Assembly: GCA_021613335.1 (NCBI GenBank)
Contig: JAJTWR010000239.1
Coordinates: 839,501 to 903,500 of the forward strand
DNA from: Whitmania pigra
Lineage: Eukaryota; Annelida; Clitellata; Hirudinida; Haemopidae
Length of the DNA stretch: 64,000 nucleotides
Reading direction: 5' to 3'
The translations under genes were made by a program, and so were the position numbers. Shown one piece after another: positions 20,731 to 31,834 of the stretch; positions within the stretch are counted from its first letter, which is position 1; every line of letters starts with the position of its first letter. The notes under the pieces were generated by a model. The model made no database searches. It was not told the DNA's origin and saw nothing but the letters and a program-made list of their open reading frames with translations.

Positions 20731-23260
20731 ATGAGCTATACCATTAGAAGTCAATCCAAGGATAATTCATTAATCGATTGCGAAATTTCGAATCTTATTA
20801 TCGTCAACAACTCTCGACTTCTGAGGACTACGTTGTCGAATTTGTCCGAAGGCAAAAGGCGCGAGGTTCTGAACAAGGTAGACTCATATGGGAATACTTG
20901 CCTCGGTTTGGCCTGCAATAATGATGCTGAAGGAGGAATACTGGGAATTCTTATAGAAGTGAGATATTATATTGTCCGCTTTTATTTGTTTACATTTTCT
21001 GTTACTGCCGACTATTTAGCGATGTCGAATAAAATCTGCTGCTGAAAGTAATTTAATTTGGTCACAGAATGGAGCTTTAGTCAATCAACCGGATTTCTAT
21101 GGACAAACGCCTCTACAGTACGCCTGCTTAGCTGAAAATGTTGAAGTCATCGATGTCCTTATCAACGCTGGTTGCTATAAGAGAAATCGTTTCCATGAAA
21201 CATTTTTATTGAACCTGCCAATCATAAATTAACAACTTTTTCAATCAAAAGGTGCTGATGTGAACTTCATTGAGGAAAGATATGCTGCCCTTCACACAGC
21301 AGCCAGCAAAGGAAATGTAACAATTGTGCAAAAGTTAATCCAAGCAGGAGCTAATGTCAACATTTTGACAAGGTGAATTTTCAGTGTGCTTTGAATAATT
21401 CTGAGTGAATCGTCTTTAACATTTCCTCTATTTTGAGGAGGGGGATATCACCATTGCATTGCGCAATTGAATCTGGCAACTTAGACTGTGCTAAAGCATT
21501 GTTGGACCATGGAGCCACCACCAACTTTGCTCACGACCTCAGAAGAAAATCTCAAAGTTTGGCATTTGCAGATCCTCTTCTCATCTTAGCTACAGGATTA
21601 GGAGACATTGAAGCAGTAAAATTGCTTCTAAACTTTGGAGCTAAGGCTAATTCACTCAATTATTATGGTATATTTTGCTATGTTATACAATTTTGCATTA
21701 TATATACTTCTAATGTCACATTTCTTTCTGTTGAAGGCATGACAGCTCTTAATGTCTCTTGCAACCGACGTCTCAATAAAATCGCCAAAATCCTTCTCCG
21801 ACATGGATCAGATGTCAATTTACCAGATAGAACTGGATCTATTCCACTTCATTATGCCGCTAGACATGGAGATGTTGAGCTTGTTGAAATGATTCTAAAA
21901 GTTTGTGTTTTTATGAATTATTAACAAATGTATTTCCAATATTATTGCATTTTTTGATGCTGATTTAATAATTTTGTGAAGCAATTCTGATCAATTTTTA
22001 GTTGTCATTGTTAAATAAAATAACATTTATTTATTTTATAGAAAGGCTGTCAGAAGAATGTTTTGGATATTAATGGTGAATCAACATTAAACCATGCCAT
22101 CAGATCCCAGAACATTGAAGTCATAAAGCTTCTCCTCCAATATGGTATATTAAGTTCCAACATTTATAAAATTTTCAATTTCAAGGTAAATAAATCAAGC
22201 TTAATTTAATAGCATTACTCTAGAGATTAATTGTTTTGAAGGTTATTGTACCAATCTCTATAACCCCTGCATCAAAGACAGCCACCCTCCAATCCTCAGG
22301 GCAACATGTTTTTTCAGCAGCCCAAGAGAATTCGAAGAGGTTTTGGTGATGCTCGTTCAGAATGACTGCGACATTAATGCTTCCGTTCCAAAAACTTATG
22401 AAACTGCTTTATACAAGGCATTGGACTTAAGAAAGAATCAAATTGCAAAAGTGAGATTTTGAACATTGCATATCTTTGTTAAGCCCAATTAGTTTACCCG
22501 AGGCACACAAGCGTGTTCTTATTAATGTTAGTAATATTGCACAAAGTTATTGGCTTCACACTGTACATCACTCTAGGTGCTTCTGAAACACAATGCGAGG
22601 ACAGATGTTGAATGTCCCCACGGCCTGACAATTCTGAACATTGCTTGCCAAAGGAACTTGAGGGATGTCATCGAATTTATGTGCAGATTAGGCATCAATT
22701 TGAACAAAGAAGATTGGTTTGTAAGAGGAAATTGGACGTGCCTTACAAACCAGGAATTAGGTAAACAAGCCATTATATTGTACTATGGAGTGTCTTATGG
22801 TTAATTAGTTTATTAAGCATAGTAACTTAATTTATCTAACCATATCAGTGGATGGAATGATCATCTTAAGTGTTAAATTCTTAATGCACACTGGATTCAT
22901 TGGAACATTTTTATTGCCTATCTCATATCAACTGCTTGTTTTCTTCAACAGAATAACAAGTTATTAATTTTCACAGAGGAATTAATACATGTTGTTTGCA
23001 CATTCACAAATTTTTCGTGCATTTAAGGACGATCCTTCTTCGAAGCTCCTGACCCGAGTGTGCCGACGATATTTTGGAACAAAATGCCGTTGTACCGCAT
23101 ACTCAAGAACCACATGCTGAGCGTCCAATCTCTGCAGTCTCTTTGCCGCTACTCAATAAGAAAGTTCATCAGCAAGAAATTTCAAGAGGGTGTCAATAGT
23201 TTGGTTCTCCCTCAATCTCTTAAACATTTTTTGATGCTTGAAGATATGGACCTGAGCTAA
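20731..23260 (+). CDS. Ankyrin-repeat and SOCS-box (ASB) protein, nine exons
   Basis: Exons 20731-20958, 21068-21170, 21252-21372, 21438-21667, 21737-21900, 22042-22144, 22242-22450, 22577-22760 and 23028-23260 join in consistent phases to 524 residues. An in-frame ATG at 20674 could add 19 residues. About ten ankyrin repeats fill the middle, with clear signatures such as ISPLHCAIESGNLDCAKALL, TALNVSCNRRLNKIAKILL and IPLHYAARHGDVELVEMIL. The C-terminus is a SOCS box (SLQSLCRYSIRKFI, then LVLPQSLKHFLMLED). In ASB proteins this box binds elongin B/C and cullin 5, and the ankyrins choose the ubiquitylation substrate. Length and layout are closest to what I know of ASB3, but I would not assign orthology from sequence alone. 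Confidence 0.88.
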
Positions 23261-24686
23261 ATCAAGTACAGCTTGTTTTCGCTACACTAGAGCTTTTTGA
23301 GAAAAATTTGCTCATAAAGACCGTGGATTGTTGAATAACAATAGTTGATTATAAGACTTTATTGACTTGAAAAACGATTACTATTTAAGCATTGCATGCA
23401 TTAAGCAAATAATAATTGTATGTAAGATAAAGGCTGTCAGGGACGTTATTGGGGGGAATGTCCCTCCTGATTTAGAATAAATGCTAAAAAAGGTCATCTC
23501 ACATTTTATGAGGGTTTGCCTCCCTATGAATTTTGGCTAGAAGCAAAAAAAGATCAAGTTCTCAAGTTGTGCAAGGGTTAACCCCCTTCAGGAAAAGCTG
23601 AAATTAAGTCCCTGATGGCTGTTTTTATTTGTTAGCAACCCCTACCTCATCCATTGCAAATATCCAATAGTTGATATTATATATATATAATGCAGACACG
23701 TTATTCTGAGCAATCAATTATCTTTGTATAGCCTTGCTGAACTGTTAAGTCAGATTAGAACAGGTCGAATAAAAACGAACCATGTTCCCCATTTGATATC
23801 GTCCGTCTTTCAAGTCTTAAATATAATTCCAATTTAATAAATAAGAACCATAAAAAGAATCATTTTCGTGTCGGCAACGCAATTACATGATGCCCATGTG
23901 AGCATAGAATCCATGCGGAATTCAAGCAAATTCTAAGTGCTCGTTTGCTCAATCCTTGGACTTGTTAGCTCTTCTGAAAAATTCTTATCATTGAAAAAAG
24001 ACTTTATGCCACTTGAAATGTTGGGTCGTTTTCAAAAATCTATACTATTCAATAACAGTTCATGGTTAAAGTAAGTACTTCAACTGCTCATAAGTTATCA
24101 TTTCAAGACATTAAACAAATAGAGGCATTATTCAATCTAGCAAATAAAACATCGGAGGACCGATGACGTTGACCTTCATCAGAATAACAATAGATTTAAA
24201 TACAGCTACAAACAAATTTCAACAACAACTAGGTCTCTTGGGCTAATTTGTAATGTATGAAAACCACTAGGCGTCATTGGATAAATTAATTTATGAATCA
24301 TGTCGGACCATAGAGCATAACTTGTCACCTGATTCATACTTTCTCTGGCGCAAGATATCTAGACACATCAAAATAAGCCGACAATTTTAATTAACAAAAA
24401 ATCAAATAAATGCGGCAAAAAAATAGAATGGCAATAAATATTTAAAGGTTATTTGAGATCGAATTATTTATCAATGTCTCAAGATGTTGCCACCTCTGAC
24501 GAGCAGAGCAGCTATTAATGGTTCATGAATTATTCATGAGAGGCCTCTTCATTTGCTGTGAAGGCGACTCTGCTACTTCACGCTCGTAAAATCTTCCAGT
24601 TGAGCGTTTGTAAAAGTAGAACCGGTTGATTGCAGACGGATTTCAATCATCGTCTCTTCCGTGATTTGGGATTTGAAATCGGAAAC
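23261..24686. other. Intergenic region with one MITE
   Basis: Apart from the MITE at 23438-23614 and a short (TA)n near 23680, I see no exons. The right-hand end before 24687 should carry the promoter of the small SPT-subunit gene. Confidence 0.55.
23438..23614. mobile_element. hAT-type MITE, copy 1
   Basis: The 177-bp element starts CAGGGACGTTATT and ends AATTAAGTCCCTG, so the termini are inverted repeats. It is flanked by 8-bp near-identical direct repeats, AAGGCTGT (23430-23437) and ATGGCTGT (23615-23622), 7 of 8 matching. An 8-bp duplication with CAGGG termini fits the hAT superfamily. The interior contains two similar halves (AAAAAAGGTCATCTCA-like and GCAAAAAAAGATCAAG), suggesting an internal duplication. 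There is no coding capacity. Confidence 0.8.
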
Positions 24687-24995
24687 ATGGGTTTTGGCAC
24701 GAGAGTTTCAGACTTTGTGGAATTTTGGTACTACCAATACCTCCTCGTAACGGCTTTGTACATGTTGGAATCATGGGAGAGGGCCGTGTTCAGTGAGTTC
24801 ATGTTCATATGGTTAATGAATCATACAAATGTTTTTTTATCTGACGATTGATCTATCAATGATTCAGATTGTTTTTTGGTCGTCTTCATCGCTCTGGCCT
24901 CATGTACCGCTTACATATACCTTCCTGGACATCTAGTTATGCTGGGCAACTTTTTCAGCTATCTTCTTGGATTTTCAAGTCATGACCTGCTTTAG
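24687..24995 (+). CDS. Small subunit of serine palmitoyltransferase (ssSPT), two exons
   Basis: Exons 24687-24792 and 24868-24995 encode 77 residues; the split codon (A/AT) gives Asn. The diagnostic ssSPT stretch FWYYQYLLVTALYMLESWER is nearly identical to the human SPTSSA segment as I know it, followed by VFN and a hydrophobic C-terminal half. ssSPT proteins sit in the ER membrane, bind the SPTLC1/SPTLC2 heterodimer, and stimulate and tune condensation of serine with acyl-CoA, the first step of sphingolipid synthesis. Length matches the family (about 70-76 residues). The second exon is only weakly conserved, as is normal. The donor GTGAGT and acceptor GATTCAG are strong. Confidence 0.9.
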
Positions 24996-27551
24996 AGAAT
25001 CACAACACTTTTAAGTGACACCACAACTGCTCAGTGGAGCCACATTGTAATGTTGTGCTTTTTTTTTTTACTGTAGATAACAATATTATTTAAGATAAAT
25101 TTATGAAGCTTGACTGCAGTATTCAGTCACTTTCTGTTTAGAGTGTTTTAGCTACACTTTGTCCATCTTAAACGTTGTTGACCATTCAGTCAGTTTTTGA
25201 GCTACAGTTTATAAGTGTTTTCATGGTTGAGTATCTAATTTTGTTAAGATGATTTGAACAAATTTTAGTGCTGTGAAAAAGTGAGAATGGCTGTGACTTG
25301 GTTTTGTTATAAAAAGAAAATATTTTGTTTGTGCACTTGCAAACATCGCTTCATAATTATATTTGCAAACATTCAGGCAACATGAAAATGTGGATTTGTC
25401 TGTCTTTAGGAAACAACAATTCTTTCAATTATTGGCATTATTAGAGCAAAATTGTGCATTGCGATCACGCCTTATTTTCACTAAGGGAACTCACATTCCC
25501 AAGTTTGTTAGGGCAACTAGGATTTTTGAAGAGTTGCTTGGCTTGGCAACTGTCCATTCCTTCAATCAAAGTGGAAATCTATTTTTGTGATATCTACCAT
25601 CAATGATGTAATTCTGTTGGTATGGTCACCCTAAAATTGGAGACACATTTGTTGGTTGAATCTGTATAAGTGCTCTTTGGGATGCCTTGAAATTATTTTT
25701 ACCTGACACAAACTCATCATCTCAAACACCTGTTAATGTCATGGACTCAGAATGTGGTATGCTTCAAGTTGATTTTAATGAAGAGCAATAAATTTGCTTT
25801 GGGCTCCATGGATTTATATTTGGTGTTGGTGGATCTGATTGAAGATTTACTTTGTGGAAAGTTTGATTGGTGTTTGCAATAAAAATTTCATGTTTCATCT
25901 GTCGTATTTGTCTCATACCTAGGTTTTTAAATAAGTCAGCACTTGCTGTTTTGTTTTGGTAATCTGTATGATCATTCATTGTTCATGTCAAAACATGTTT
26001 TTAGGATTATTCTGGAGGTTACATTATATTAAATTACTTGATCTGACAAATGCTGGAAGTTAGCTTCAAGTTAGATTATATAATGTTGTCAATGCTTTTC
26101 TTGGGAAGGTAACAGAAGCTGTAGAGTTTAGATGTTAGCCAGCTACTTTTACATTTCATTTCAATGACTTAATCACAAAATAGTTATGCAGGATTAAGCA
26201 TGAATACTTGCTTGAGTCATAAAAAAAATTCTATACAAATTCTGAAAGCTCTCATTGATTTCTATTGACTATCTTAAATCATCTTTCGTTGATTCATTGT
26301 TTGAATCACATCACGTTGATGTTGGAACAAATATATTGATATTTTTAAAATGATATTTTAACTTTATCATTATTAATGGATACTAAAGCAATGGTAACCA
26401 TGCATAAATTTGTATCAAGATTGTATTTCAATATCTAGCACTAAATGTTAATTCTTATTTTGCTAAGAGCTATTCAGTTGATTATGTTTAAATTGTGAAT
26501 GCAAACTTCCTCAAATAGTCAAAAAAGATAAATTCCCTTCATTTCAGGAAGTTGATTGTTGTCGTTAACGTTGTGTCAAGGAAAAATGTCAGTGTCATGC
26601 ATCAGTATTATAAGTATAAAACATTCCAAACAGACAATAAGTTACAAGTCCTTAACAGTGGCAGTGTCTAAATCATAATCCCTTAGTATCCCTCAGTTAG
26701 AATGGGAAGGTAGTTAATTGATCCATCACTTATATAGCGGCCATACCTGAGGGTGATCCCTGGTGGTGCGGTTTGGTTGCGAAATGACTACTGTTGTTAC
26801 CACTCGGCCAACTAATCAACTGCTTTTAGGGATAATTTTATAACATTGTCAAGCAGGCTTTGCAATTCTTGATCTCATAGATGGTATCGTATCAATACCA
26901 ATAGATGATCCCAACTTCTCAAACCTGGGCAATATCAGTCAAATTGCACATGTTTCGTGAAAGCATTTTAAAATATTATAGGGCCACTTAGCATCCTACA
27001 CAAAAACATGTCCGGATATCAACAAAGCTTTAAATTTCTAAACTTTGTTGACGCAACACACTCCCGATTTATGTATGGTTGGTGCTAGGGTGATGCAAAC
27101 TCGTCACACGATCACGCACATCACTGAAAGTATCCATAAATTCAAATACCCAGCTATTTGCTGTACCGAGAATAGCTAACGCCATTCTGCAATGACCGCA
27201 TCACAGAACATTTCCAAGAAAATACTAATCACAGCAAGCTGTGCTCATTTGAAAGACTCGAATCAACCAACAAATCCCTCTATCATTGTGCCCACTTCAA
27301 CACCATTGTCATCCCCTCAAATATTTCTCAAAAGCATTGCAGCTCACAAACTGCTAGAATGGCTGCTAAATATTATTTAAGACTGACAGTAACACCACTT
27401 TATGTAAGCAACCAAATGTTTTCAGACTGCTGATAGCATCACACAACTTTTGAACATAAAACATCAAAGTAAAATACAAAAAAGACTTTTCCAACACAAG
27501 CAGATTCCTAATGACACAAGAAACATTTCTTTTGAATGCAGGTTCCCGTGT
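24996..27551. other. Intergenic region between convergent genes
   Basis: AT-rich DNA between the ends of the ssSPT gene (+) and CCT6 (-). A 75-codon frame at 25363-25590 has no ATG and no recognisable domain and is probably 3' UTR or chance. A possible tRNA-derived SINE fragment lies at 26750-26830. Nothing else was found. Confidence 0.5.
26750..26830 (-). mobile_element. Possible tRNA-derived SINE fragment
   Basis: Read on the minus strand, the stretch begins with TTGGCCGAGTGGTAA, close to an RNA polymerase III A box of Ser/Leu-type tRNAs, followed about 40 nt later by a poor B-box-like stretch. The acceptor arms are missing, so this is not a functional tRNA. The assignment rests on the A box alone. 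Confidence 0.25.
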
Positions 27552-30500
27552 TTAGCCCTTGAGAGAGGACATACCGGCTCTCATCATTTCATCCACCAGC
27601 AATAAGTTGGTGGCAATGACAGTGCTAAAATATTTTAATTATTTGAATACCAGAATAAGGTAAATATGATACCAAAAACATTTTACAAACCATGAATGCA
27701 AGATCTGCCTCTTAACCCTGTAGTTGTCTAGTATTCCTTCGTTGAGAGGAATCAAAGGCTCTCCTAACGAAATAAATTAACATCAATTTAATTATTAATA
27801 GCAAAGAAACGACAGCCAAGAAACCTTTTACCATTGCATTATTAGAATTGAACTGATACACAAAATGACTTGAATAAGCAAACTAACCAGTGTTAATGTC
27901 GATTCCAACTGGTTGTTGGGCAGCAAGGTATTCTTCTTGAAGTTTAACGATGGTATCCTGCTGATCGAAGCCCGAATTCTGAGCCAAGACCTTAGGAATG
28001 ATCAGTAGCGCCTCAGCATAGGCTTGCACTCCTAAAATGGAAAACAACCGAGTTAATCTGCAACCCATAAAAACATTGCAATCAAAATCTCATCACCTAG
28101 CCTAGCTCTGCCCTTCACTTGGATCTTGTACTTATTAAGTTCATCATGAGCAGCAATCTCAAAAGCTCCTGCACCAGGCACAACGCAACCTGAGAAGTTA
28201 ACATTTTGCACTTAATATCTTTTATTGAGTTTGGTTTATGAATACATGGCAAATAATCGACTGTTGAACTCACCATCCTCAATAGCATTTTTGACTGCTC
28301 TCAGTCCATCATGGAGGGCATCCTTCATCTGAATGAGGGTGTGCTTGTTTGGTCCCTTGAGCACGATGGTTACAGACTGGGGATTGGCACATTCCTCAAC
28401 AAAGGTGTACTTTTCCTCACCCTAAGGAAATATCAATTTTATTAAAAAATATTAAATTTAATCTAATTCAAAAGTTCCATACACAATTAAATTTTCAACT
28501 CCAAATTGTTAAAACAGATACTGACCAGAACATGCTCATAGACAAGTCCAGCATAACCCAAACATTCGGGCTTGAGGTCCTCGACGGAATTCATCAGAGA
28601 ACCTCCGCAAGCGAGCGGAATCCTCTCCATGTTCCTGCGTTTAGCTCTCCTCAGGGCAAGGATTCCATGCTTGGCCAGCATGTCAAGTGAAAGAGGATCA
28701 ATACCCTAACAAAATAATAAAATAAGAGTTGATCTCTTATTAGATTGCCACAGCATAATAAAATATTTGTAGGACAATGCAAACCTTCTGATTGATCACC
28801 ACAAAGGACTTCTTGTTCTCCTTGGTGCAAACAGAATTCTTAAAGTCGATGACCTTTTGAACTTTCTGGTTAGTGAAAGCTCGCTCAGCCTGGACGAGCT
28901 TCTCACGCTCACCTGCACTCTTGTAGAAAAAGCCAGAGTTGACTTCCCTGATCAAAAGATGCAAAATTTATGAATTAATTCTCAATTATTATCTCCAAAA
29001 ATGTTTTAAAAAATCACAGCAAAGTATGTTAAAAAAGAAAAAGTAATTCGCTCGAACAACATTCGAATCATCCGAATAGGTTGTGAAATGGTTAGTTCAA
29101 AGTTAACGTACGTCTTTTCATATTCCAGCGAGACGTTCAGCGTGAGGATGTAAGCATTTTCAAGCCTTTTCGGCATATCTGGATGCCTTCCACCGTGATC
29201 CATGACAATTCCCTTGACAAACCTGCCATAACATCACCACATGTCTTAGCTGAATCATGACAGGCAAAACATGGCAGAATTTCACTCACATTGTATCCAT
29301 GTCAGTTTTGTGTTGCATCTCCATGATTTCAACCATATGCAAATCAATGGGTTCTCCCTTCTTCTCAATGGACTTGACAGCATTAACAACATGCTATGAA
29401 ATAAATGTAATAATAATTAGGCAAATACATAGCACAAACAAAATACTTTTTAGATTTAAGATGCAATAATAGGTCTTAAAACGTTAGAAATGACTGAACA
29501 ACAAAATCGGCCTTTAAGCAACAAATACAAGCTTCTGAAACACATCAACCTCGGTCAAAAGATCAGCAAGATCTGGATGAACTTTGGTCCTTAGAGAGGT
29601 TCTGGAAACACTGATGAGAGTATCATGATCTATGTCCTTAGTGACTTTCATCTTCTCCAGAATCTTGAATTTCAAAGAGAAATGAGAAGTTATTTTATGA
29701 CTTAATGAGCAAGATGCCAAAATGGCAAACCTCCAAAGCTTTGTTTTTAGCCAAATCAAAGCCTTCTGCAACCACCCTTGGATGAAGACCCTTTAATAAA
29801 ATTTAACTAATTATTCAAATTCATCATTCACCAAAATTATTGAATGTTCAAAAAACACATCCAAGCAAATTTTAAAAGCTGGTTTGAAATGAGTGAAATT
29901 TTATCATTTGTAAACGCTGAAGCATACCACAGCCGATTTGCAAAACAATGATGGAATAGTTGTAGATTAGATAAGAATATTAAGACTTGATTACCATTAT
30001 ATATATACATTATACATAACGACACTCACCTCTGAGATGAAACGATCAGCTTGTTTCAGCAGCTCCCCAATTATAAGGCAATTGGAAGTGGTTCCATCTC
30101 CTGTAATGTCATCCTGGGCTGTAGCAACCTTTGCTATCAATGATGCAGTTGGGTGTTGTATTTGCTAAAAAAAATTGTAAAACGGTTTAATATCACCTCA
30201 AATTAAATTCAACAAATCTTGAATAAAAACTTTACCATTTCGTGCAAGAGCACATTTCCGTCTTTTGTAAGTTTGATATCCCCAGATCCAGACACCAACC
30301 TGAATCATCCAACAAGGAAAAGCAAACAAAATTCTACTGTATAAAAATCCAAAACGTCAACAAACAAAAGAAACAACCAAAACATAATATCTCTTATTAG
30401 ACCGCAATTTTGCGACATGAAATACATCACGTGGAAAATTGTGCGATTGAACGTTACTTACATTTTCATGGTGCCTTTTGGACCAAGATTAGATTTCAAA

Positions 30501-30598
30501 ACATCTTGTAAACCTTTAGCGGCAGCGATATTGATGGCTAAAGCTTGACCGGCTCTAGCGACTTCGGCTTTAGGATTCAGCACTTTCACGGCAGCCAT
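27552..30598 (-). CDS. T-complex protein 1 subunit zeta (CCT6), 14 exons
   Basis: Exons on the minus strand: 30462-30598, 30236-30299, 30030-30164, 29731-29790, 29550-29663, 29290-29393, 29112-29222, 28785-28947, 28526-28705, 28274-28421, 28097-28189, 27888-28031, 27691-27763 and 27552-27624. They total 1599 nt, or 532 residues, essentially the length of human CCT6A (531). The protein starts [20 protein letters not shown] and ends [20 protein letters not shown]. The group II chaperonin ATPase motifs are present: LGPKGTMKM and GDGTTSN in the equatorial domain, and VVPGAGAFE near the C-terminus. CCT6 is one of eight different subunits of the TRiC/CCT ring that folds actin, tubulin and other cytosolic proteins. 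All junctions obey GT-AG and keep phase. It is clearly a functional housekeeping gene. Confidence 0.97.
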
Positions 30599-31834
30599 TT
30601 TCAAACAGAACTAAGGCGAACTACGAGAACTAAAGCTTAAAAGTAAACGATGGCCGGTAATTAAGAAAAGCTTCTAGAATGTTTGATTATGCATTGTAAA
30701 TTGCTTGACTCTAATAACTTGTTAAATAATTTTTAATATATTTAAATTTAAATTTACACTTTGTTTTAATTAAATAATGGAAAACGTACCCTGCTAGTTT
30801 TCATAAGATTAAATGAGCACTAAATATGTTATTAAAGTTAACTATTTCAAGATTTTCACTTATGTTATTTAATGATTTAAATTTAATTTGAATTTGTAGA
30901 CACCATTTAGTTTGAAGTATGTTAATTTAATTAATTTAAAGTTGCCAAGCCAGCAATAAAAATGGTTAGTGAGATTCGGTTGTGCATTACACAAGGAGGG
31001 GGGAAGGGGCAAACCCTCTTAAATTATGAGATGACCTTTTTTGCTTCTAGTCTAAAATCAGGAGAGGGGGGGGTCCTCTGCTCCCCAAATTAAGTCCCTG
31101 GTCCAATATTTGTAACATCTGTAAACTTCAGTCAACGAAAAAACAGTCAAAGGAAGCAGCAAGAATATTTGTTAGAAGAAAGGTGTGCGATGAAGATAAG
31201 GTTTCCTATGAGGAGGAAAAATGACTTACAAACCAAAACAACATATCCTGGAAACGAAGAAAAAAAGAACTCATCTCAAAGATTTTAAAAGAATAATGTG
31301 AAATAGAATTGAAATGCGATTCTTTTTGTACTTTTACGGTTTTATTTGTTTGAAACCACCGTACTAGGGCCGCATTTCATAATTTTATACAAATGTTTAA
31401 CGATTGTTTGACTTCATGTTAGTTGCTGTGTATTTTATTTACTAAATTGTTTTTAATTTTTAAGTTTTTTTTTTCAATTGTTCTCCGACCACTGGTACAT
31501 GTTGAGCTAAGACAACATTCGCCGCATTCGGGAATAGAAAAATCGTTATAAATTAACCAATTCCCGTTTCCAAGTTGATCTAATTCTTAAAGTTACTTGA
31601 ACATGATGCATTAAGCCTACAACTGCTACAACTATAAAGAAGTTAACTTTAATTCAATACTTTGTTATAGTGCCAAGTCCAATAAAAATCAAATTAAATC
31701 AAATAATTTTGAAACGTTTATTTATTTAACTAATGAAAATGTATCAACAACAAACTATCAAAGTGTAAATTCAATTAATTAAAGTGTAAACTCGAACAAA
31801 CAAGAACGATGTCTACAATCGGTTGCCAAGGTTT
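30599..31834. other. Intergenic region with one MITE copy
   Basis: This region lies between the CCT6 start and the end of the DUR3-like gene. It holds MITE copy 2 (about 30980-31100); the rest is AT-rich with no exons seen. The CCT6 promoter should lie immediately upstream of 30598 (to the right). Confidence 0.5.
30980..31100. mobile_element. hAT-type MITE, copy 2 (left end degraded)
   Basis: The right end reads CCCCAAATTAAGTCCCTG, matching the other copies, and the interior has the shared ATGAGATGACC and TTTTTTGCTTCTAG blocks and G-rich runs. The left terminal inverted repeat is not recognisable and no target duplication could be matched, so the left limit is approximate. Confidence 0.6.

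Noticed and set aside
25363..25590. 75-codon frame downstream of the ssSPT gene
   Set aside because: No initiating ATG, no recognisable domain; more likely 3' UTR.
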